From contig JBFWNZ010000138.1 in NCBI GenBank assembly GCA_050250795.1, positions 1 to 9,552 on the forward strand: DNA of 9,552 nucleotides. Reading direction: 5' to 3'. The DNA is from JBFWNZ01 sp050250795. Its GTDB lineage: Bacteria; Pseudomonadota; Alphaproteobacteria; UBA8366. Shown piece by piece: positions 5,604-9,552 of the stretch (positions are counted from its first letter, which is position 1; each line of letters opens with the position of its first letter). The notes beneath the pieces were generated by a model, which worked only from the letters and a program-made list of their open reading frames with translations, had not been told where the DNA came from and did no database searches. The position numbers and the translations under genes are program-made.

Positions 5604-6392
5604 ATGAGCGGCATGCAGCGGGACGACGCGGTGCGGGTCTACTGGCAGCCGGGATCGACCGCCGGCATGCAGGCCAAGGAGTTCCTGACCAAGCGCGGCG
5701 TCCCCTTCATCTCGCGCAACATCCTGGCGGACAAAGGCGCGCTGGACGAGCTGGCGCCCTTCGGCATCCGGCGTGCGCCCATCGTCACCCGCGGCGACCG
5801 CTGGGCCGACGGACAGGTGCTGGCCGACGTGGCCGAACTGGTCGGCCTGCCGCCGCTGGAGGTGAAGATGCTGCCGCCGGCGGAGCTGCACCGCCGGCTC
5901 AACCTGTTCTTCGATGCCGCGCAGCGCTATCTCGCCCAGCTTTCCGACGCCGAACTCGACACGCTCCAGCCGAACCGGCCGCGCAGCTATCGCGACCTGA
6001 TCTTCCACATCTACAACATCGCCGACGGCTTCGTGGAGCACAGCTACGGCATCCCGCTGCATTTCGAGAGCTATAACCGCTATGGCGGGCCGATCATGGA
6101 GCCCAGGCAGGCGCTCGCCGGCTACGGGCGCCGGGTGCAGGCCGAGTTGAACCGCTGGTTCGCCGAAAACCCCGACGCCGACTGGACCGCGCCGGCCGAG
6201 GTCTATTACGGCCGGCAGACCCTGCACGAATTCCTGGAACGCACGGCCTGGCATTCCGGACAGCATGTCCGCCAGTTGCTCTGGGGGATGGACCGGATGG
6301 GGGCGAAACCCGACCGGCGCCTCGGCGACGACGCCTTTGCCGACCTGCCGATGCCCGAGGCGATCTGGGAAGCCGATCTGTCGGGCGCCTGA
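5604..6392 (+). CDS. Glutaredoxin-DinB fusion protein, cysteine-less copy
   Basis: 262-residue cytoplasmic two-domain protein. Residues 7-80 follow a glutaredoxin fold: strand V-R-V-Y-W-Q-P-G, helix, K-R-G-V-P-F-I-S-R-N-I, and the cis-proline segment A-P-I-V at 58-61. At the place of the CxxC, residues 18-21 read S-T-A-G, and the whole protein contains no cysteine, so thiol-disulfide chemistry is excluded. Residues about 90-230 look like a DinB four-helix bundle with the metal triad His135 (F-H-I-Y-N), His217 and His221 (W-H-S-G-Q-H). DinB relatives include thiol-dependent isomerases and transferases (maleylpyruvate isomerase, BstA). ATG 5604 has GAGGAGGA ahead. The paralogue at 7440 is about two-thirds identical by eye and keeps C-T-S-C. 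It ends 8 bases from the convergent LysR gene. Its role is unknown; a binding, regulatory or hydrolase role needing only the DinB metal site is inference. Confidence 0.88.
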   Translation: MSGMQRDDAVRVYWQPGSTAGMQAKEFLTKRGVPFISRNILADKGALDELAPFGIRRAPIVTRGDRWADGQVLADVAELVGLPPLEVKMLPPAELHRRLNLFFDAAQRYLAQLSDAELDTLQPNRPRSYRDLIFHIYNIADGFVEHSYGIPLHFESYNRYGGPIMEPRQALAGYGRRVQAELNRWFAENPDADWTAPAEVYYGRQTLHEFLERTAWHSGQHVRQLLWGMDRMGAKPDRRLGDDAFADLPMPEAIWEADLSGA

Positions 6393-6400
6393 GGCTGCCG

Positions 6401-7318
6401 TCAGTCCGGCAGGCTCGCGCCCTTCCATTTCCGGTCCGTCACCAGCCCCCGCATGATCTCGGTCAGGATCGCCGCCACCGCCAGCATGGCGAGGCTGGGC
6501 TGCGACAGCACCGGCGCGCACAGCGCCACCGGCCGCACCAGCGACACTCCCTCGATCCGCGCGACGCTCAACGAATCCGCCAGTTCCTCGCCATAGAGCG
6601 AGGACCAGGGCAGGACCGTGCCGGCAATGCCTGCCGCCGCCGCCTGCTTGACCGCCGAGAGCGAATCCATCTCGCCCAGCGTTTGCAGTGCCAGGCCGCG
6701 CTTGCGGAATTCCGCCTCCAGCGCCCGGATGATGCCGCTTTGCAAACTGGGCAGCAGCAGCGGCTGCGCCGCCAGGTCCTCGATGGCGATGGAGGTACGG
6801 TCGAGATCGGCGCTCAGGAAGAACAGCTCCTCGCGGACCAGCACCTCCACCGTCAGCCCCTTTTCCGGCGGCGCCAGGAACAGCAGCGACAGGTCGAGCC
6901 GCCGGCTTTCCAGCAGTTCGCGCAGATGCGGACTGTGCCCGTCCAGCAGACGCAGCCGGATGCCCGGATGCCGGTCGCGCACCGCCATGAACAGGCGATA
7001 GGACAGCATCGGCGACAGCACGCTGGGCAGGCCGACGGCCACGTCGCCGGCCAGCGCCGCCTCGGTGCTCATCGTGTCGTCGCGCGCCGCCTCGACCTGG
7101 CGCAGGATGCCGCAGGCATGGCGGTACAGCGTCTGCCCGGCCGGGGTCGGGGTCGCGCCGTTCTGGCCGCGCAGGATCAGCGCGGTGCCCAGTTCGACTT
7201 CCAGCCGCGCCAGATGCTGGCTCAGCGCCGACTGGGCGACATGCAGATGCGCGGCCGCGCGCGACACGCTGCCGGCCTCGACGATCCCGACGAAGTAGCG
7301 CAGCTGGCGAAGGTCCAT
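6401..7318 (-). CDS. LysR-type transcriptional regulator (Nac/Cbl-like)
   Basis: 305-residue LysR regulator. The winged helix-turn-helix is at the N-terminus: M-D-L-R-Q-L-R-Y-F-V, E-A-G-S-V-S-R-A-A-A-H-L-H-V-A-Q-S-A-L-S-Q-H-L-A-R-L-E, then a linker helix. The effector domain starts near residue 90 (G-D-V-A-V-G-L-P-S-V-L-S) and continues through the second lobe (L-L-L-P-S-L-Q-S-G-I-I-R; A-A-A-A-G-I-A-G-T-V-L-P-W). The N-terminus reads most like the Nac group of nitrogen regulators, though the effector is not predictable. Start ATG 7318 has a purine-rich GGGA stretch right ahead; upstream in-frame codons lack homology. It is divergent from the C-T-S-C Grx-DinB gene and convergent with the cysteine-less one, so it probably controls the former through the T-N11-A site between them (LysR habit, inference). 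Confidence 0.95.
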   Translation of the reverse strand: MDLRQLRYFVGIVEAGSVSRAAAHLHVAQSALSQHLARLEVELGTALILRGQNGATPTPAGQTLYRHACGILRQVEAARDDTMSTEAALAGDVAVGLPSVLSPMLSYRLFMAVRDRHPGIRLRLLDGHSPHLRELLESRRLDLSLLFLAPPEKGLTVEVLVREELFFLSADLDRTSIAIEDLAAQPLLLPSLQSGIIRALEAEFRKRGLALQTLGEMDSLSAVKQAAAAGIAGTVLPWSSLYGEELADSLSVARIEGVSLVRPVALCAPVLSQPSLAMLAVAAILTEIMRGLVTDRKWKGASLPD

Positions 7319-7339
7319 TCCCGTCCCGTCTCTCCCGCC

Positions 7340-7361
7340 ATCGCGGGGCGCGATGCGCCCC
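7340..7361. promoter_or_regulatory. LysR box and overlapping palindrome
   Basis: ATCGCGGGGCGCGAT (7340-7354) is a perfect inverted repeat with the T-N11-A spacing of LysR sites. It overlaps a second perfect repeat, GGGGCGC-GAT-GCGCCCC (7345-7361). They lie between the LysR start and the promoter of the second Grx-DinB gene, about 14 bases upstream of its -35 box, the usual place for LysR activation. GC-rich background lowers certainty. Confidence 0.55.
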
Positions 7362-7374
7362 ACTCTATACGCGA

Positions 7375-7403
7375 TTGGACCGCGCCGTGCCGAGCCTCCT
7401 AGC
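7375..7403 (+). promoter_or_regulatory. Promoter of the second Grx-DinB gene
   Basis: TTGGAC (7375-7380), 17 bases, CCTAGC (7398-7403), 36 bases before the ATG at 7440; it matches the promoter of the paralogue in hexamers and spacing, with little match in between. Confidence 0.55.
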
Positions 7404-7439
7404 CTCCGCGCATCAACCGCAACGCGAGGAGGAACCGCC

Positions 7440-8231
7440 ATGAGCGGATTGCAGCAGGACGATGCCGTGCGGGTCTACTGGCAGCCGGGATGCACAAGCT
7501 GCATGCGGACCAAGGAATTCCTGACCAAGCGCGGAGTCCCGTTCATTTCCCGCAATATCCTGGCCGACAAGGACGCGATGGCCGAACTGGCGCGCTTCGG
7601 CCTGAAGCGCATCCCCATCGTCACCAAGGGCGACCGCTGGGCCGACGGTCAGGTGCTGGCAGATGTCGTCGATCTGCTCAAGCTGCCGGCCGTCGATATG
7701 ACGATGCTGCCGCCGGACGAGATGCACCGCCGAATCCAGGCCGTCCTGGCGGGAACCCAGCGTTTCCTGGCCCAGCTTCCCGAGGCCGAGCTGGACACGC
7801 TCCAGCCGAACCGGCCGCGCAGCTATCGCGACCTCGTCTTCCACATCTTCAACATCGTCGATGCCTTCCTTGAGCATGATTTCGGCATCGCGCTGACCTT
7901 CGAAAGCTACAACCGCGATGCCGGACCGGTGCTGACCTCCAAGACCGCGCTGGCCGGATACGGCCGCCGGGTGCAGGCGGGCATCGACGGCTGGTTCGCG
8001 GCCAAGGGCGCCACCGCCGACTGGTCCGCCCCCGCCGACGTCTATTACGGCAAGCAGACGCTGCACGAGTTCCTGGAGCGCACGACCTGGCATTCCGGCC
8101 AGCATTCGCGCCAGTTGATGTGGGCGCTGGAGGGGCTGGGCATCGAGCCCGAAGGCCGCCTCGGTGCCGAGACCTTCGGCGGTCTGCCGATGCCGGAAAC
8201 GGTTTGGGAAGCGGACCTGGCCGCCGCCTGA
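7440..8231 (+). CDS. Glutaredoxin-DinB fusion protein, CxxC copy
   Basis: 263-residue fusion, paralogue of the gene at 5604. The glutaredoxin-like domain (residues 7-80) has the redox motif C18-T-S-C21 after V-Y-W-Q-P-G and the cis-proline segment I-P-I-V. These two are its only cysteines, so a dithiol mechanism is expected. The C-terminal DinB-type bundle carries His135 (F-H-I-F-N), His218 and His222 (W-H-S-G-Q-H), a likely divalent-metal site. The Grx domain would reduce or deglutathionylate a partner, and the DinB domain could act on a thiol adduct; this coupling is inference, as no fusion of this kind has a function known to me. ATG 7440 has GAGGAGGA ahead. It is divergent from LysR and ends before a strong hairpin terminator. 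Blocks such as D-T-L-Q-P-N-R-P-R-S-Y-R-D-L and T-L-H-E-F-L-E-R-T are identical in both copies. Confidence 0.9.
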   Translation: MSGLQQDDAVRVYWQPGCTSCMRTKEFLTKRGVPFISRNILADKDAMAELARFGLKRIPIVTKGDRWADGQVLADVVDLLKLPAVDMTMLPPDEMHRRIQAVLAGTQRFLAQLPEAELDTLQPNRPRSYRDLVFHIFNIVDAFLEHDFGIALTFESYNRDAGPVLTSKTALAGYGRRVQAGIDGWFAAKGATADWSAPADVYYGKQTLHEFLERTTWHSGQHSRQLMWALEGLGIEPEGRLGAETFGGLPMPETVWEADLAAA

Positions 8232-8277
8232 CGAGAGCCGGCCGGGTCCGGCGCCGGCACGGGCGAAGGACAACAAA

Positions 8278-8307
8278 AAAGGCCCGCGGGATCGCCCGCG
8301 GGCCTTT
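8278..8307. terminator. Strong hairpin terminator shared by convergent genes
   Basis: Perfect 13-base arms AAAGGCCCGCGGG (8278-8290) and CCCGCGGGCCTTT (8295-8307) with loop ATCG, between the convergent stops at 8231 and 8335. On the minus strand the stem runs into a T6 tract (A-run 8275-8280), a good intrinsic terminator for the cupin gene. On the plus strand the tail is weaker (CTTTCGTCTT). Confidence 0.9.
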
Positions 8308-8334
8308 CGTCTTGGGTTCGGAACCGGGTGCGGT

Positions 8335-8952
8335 TCAGCTCTTGCCGACCGTCTGGCCGTGCGACTTGAACTCGAACATGGTGCCGCGCTCCGGGTTGTA
8401 GCCGCGACGCGGCCCCAGCCGCTCCAGCGCCTGCCCGTAGAGATGCAGGTGCATCGTCGGCTCCGTGCCCTTGATCGCGATGGAGTGAATCTGGCGCGGC
8501 ATGATCGCGACGCCCGTGCCCGGCTCGACCGTGACCGACACATCCGGCTCGATCTTCGCCTTGCCGGCCGACATGTCCTCCTCCAGCACCTTCCAGAGAA
8601 CGTTCTCCTCCTCGCCCTGGATGGCCACGACCACGGCCCAGGTCTCGGAATGATCGTGCGGCGAGGCCTGCTTGCCCGGCTTCATCGAGTTCATGTAGAG
8701 CACGAACCGCTCGTTCGGCTCCTCATGGACGAGGTAGCGGGTGTGGTCCTCGGTCCCTTCCGGATGCGGGAAGTCGCTCGCCGGGAACAAGTCCTTGCGG
8801 TCGGCCAGCTTCATCATCTCGGCCTTGATCTTCTCCAGCGTCGCGGGCGACACCCCTTCGCCCTCCTCGATCTGACGGACACGGCGGATCGTCTCCGCCA
8901 CCGCCTGCTGCCGCGCCTCGGCGACCGGCGAAATCTGTTCCACTGCTGCCAT
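8335..8952 (-). CDS. Cupin, cysteine/thiol dioxygenase-like metalloenzyme
   Basis: 205-residue soluble protein. An N-terminal helical part (1-60, rich in E, K and R) precedes a cupin beta barrel. The metal motif P-H99-D-H101-S-E-T-W, followed by V-V-V-A-I-Q-G-E, and a later I-H156-S give the three-histidine iron site of cysteine dioxygenase-type enzymes. The stretch M-H168-L-H170-L-Y172 matches the S-x-H-x-Y triad of cysteine dioxygenase with His in the Ser place. This class oxidises thiols (cysteine, 3-mercaptopropionate) to sulfinates with O2; the exact substrate is open, and a generic metal-dependent cupin role cannot be excluded. Start ATG 8952 has AAGGAGA eight bases ahead. It is convergent with the Grx-DinB gene. 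The leader (8953-9020) contains a GTCCGG..CCGGAC hairpin at 8980-8999. Confidence 0.8.
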   Translation of the reverse strand: MAAVEQISPVAEARQQAVAETIRRVRQIEEGEGVSPATLEKIKAEMMKLADRKDLFPASDFPHPEGTEDHTRYLVHEEPNERFVLYMNSMKPGKQASPHDHSETWAVVVAIQGEEENVLWKVLEEDMSAGKAKIEPDVSVTVEPGTGVAIMPRQIHSIAIKGTEPTMHLHLYGQALERLGPRRGYNPERGTMFEFKSHGQTVGKS

Positions 8953-9068
8953 AACGGCTCTCCTTCCCTAAGGTCTCCGGTCCGGGTCGGTGTCCGGACA
9001 ACATCCCTATAATCTAGCGACGCGCGCCGCGCATTACTATCGGTCTCGACGCGACACCGCGCCGCGTT

Positions 9069-9552
9069 TCAGAACCAGACCCGCATCCCCGCCACGAACG
9101 ATAATGCGGCCGGATCCTCGCCGTGCTTGCGGGCGATCGATGCCGTCTCGCCCAGCTTCCGCTCCCACTGCACGCCCAGATAGGGTGCGATCTCGCGCTG
9201 CACCTCATAACGCAGTCGCGCGCCGAGGCCGATATCGGTGATCCCCGCACCGATCTCGCGCTCCTCCACCGAATGCGCCGACAGATTGACCTCGGCCGCC
9301 GGCTGCAACACGAGGCGCTGGGTCAGCAGCAGGTCGTGCTCGGCCTCCAGCCGCGCCGACAGCTCGCCCTCGTTGCTGACGAAGGCAGCCGCATCGAGTT
9401 CGATGAACTGCTCGGCCAGCCCCTGGATGCCGAAGACGGCGTAGCCGCGGCGGGGGTCCGGCTCGGCGTCGAAGCGAAAGCCCGCCTGGACATCGTAGAA
9501 GTCGTCCAGCGGCCGGCTGTAGAGAAGCTGGAACTCCGCCGTCTCGAAATCC
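9069..9552 (-). CDS. copB: CopB-like outer-membrane copper-resistance protein, C-terminal part
   Basis: The last 160 residues of a CopB family beta-barrel protein; the N-terminus and the histidine/methionine-rich part lie beyond the right edge. Seen: E-F-Q-L-L-Y-S-R-P-L-D-D-F-Y-D-V-Q-A-G near the beginning, then G-Y-A-V-F-G-I-Q-G-L-A, F-V-S-N-E-G-E-L-S-A-R-L-E, L-T-Q-R-L-V-L-Q-P, G-L-G-A-R-L-R-Y-E-V, E-I-A-P-Y-L-G-V-Q-W-E-R-K-L-G-E-T-A, and the C-terminal R-V-W-F. Alternating strand patterns and the final Phe are typical of barrel proteins inserted by the BAM machinery. CopB is exported to the outer membrane and, with CopA, limits copper in the periplasm. A copA gene would be expected upstream, outside this window. 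Confidence 0.93.
   Translation of the reverse strand, partial: DFETAEFQLLYSRPLDDFYDVQAGFRFDAEPDPRRGYAVFGIQGLAEQFIELDAAAFVSNEGELSARLEAEHDLLLTQRLVLQPAAEVNLSAHSVEEREIGAGITDIGLGARLRYEVQREIAPYLGVQWERKLGETASIARKHGEDPAALSFVAGMRVWF

Noticed and set aside
5604..6392. Cysteine-less Grx-DinB gene considered as a pseudogene
   Set aside because: The frame is intact, with a good ribosome site, conserved promoter layout, normal length and preserved DinB histidines; only the redox cysteines are gone, so a gene call is preferred.
7413..8543. Minus-strand open frame covering the second Grx-DinB gene and the terminator
   Set aside because: It runs through a strong hairpin terminator and reads as the antisense of a conserved gene. 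The parallel frame at 5481-6521 opposite the first copy looks alike only because the two genes are paralogues.
8980..8999. GTCCGG..CCGGAC hairpin in the cupin leader considered as a riboswitch
   Set aside because: A single six-base stem with no conserved core or alternative pairing near the ribosome site; too little to call a riboswitch.

Overview
The window is GC-rich (about two-thirds by eye) and fully packed with genes, as in a free-living alphaproteobacterial chromosome. A sphingomonad is the best guess. The grounds are the gene families (DUF421, CopB, propionate-CoA-transferase type enzymes), the codon use, and a pair of short palindromes of the 'CTCATGCTGAGC..TGACGAAGCATGAG' kind that I remember as common in sphingomonad genomes. 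This assignment is an inference, not a proof.

Layout. (1) Positions 1-1646, minus strand: the start of a DUF421 membrane protein (cut by the window edge), a small single-pass membrane protein just upstream of it in the same operon, and a TauE/SafE-type permease with an uncertain start. (2) Positions 1769-2579, minus strand: an ArsR-family regulator overlapping an AHSA1/SRPBCC gene. (3) Positions 2705-5456, plus strand and divergent from ArsR: an acyl-CoA dehydrogenase and a family I CoA-transferase whose ends overlap, so a two-gene acyl-CoA operon. The divergent promoter region holds a 12+12 palindrome and a weaker second copy, which look like operators able to control both directions. (4) Positions 5429-5506: two inverted REP-like palindromes; the first supplies the last codons and stop of the CoA-transferase. 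(5) Positions 5604-8231: two paralogous glutaredoxin-DinB fusion genes on the plus strand with a LysR-type regulator between them on the minus strand. The second copy has a C-T-S-C redox motif; the first has S-T-A-G there and no cysteine anywhere, although its DinB histidine triad is intact. (6) Positions 8278-8952: a strong shared terminator and a minus-strand cupin resembling cysteine/thiol dioxygenases. (7) Positions 9069-9552, minus strand: the C-terminal part of a CopB-like outer-membrane copper-resistance protein.

How they may work together: ArsR/AHSA1 and the acyl-CoA pair probably share control through the palindromic operators. The Grx-DinB pair, the LysR gene with a T-N11-A box in front of the CxxC copy, and the thiol-dioxygenase-like cupin suggest a low-molecular-weight thiol or redox theme; CopB may extend this to metal stress. 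The most striking observation is the duplicated Grx-DinB gene in which one copy has lost its redox cysteines while keeping its fold, DinB histidines and promoter architecture. No gene-free stretch exceeds 300 bases.
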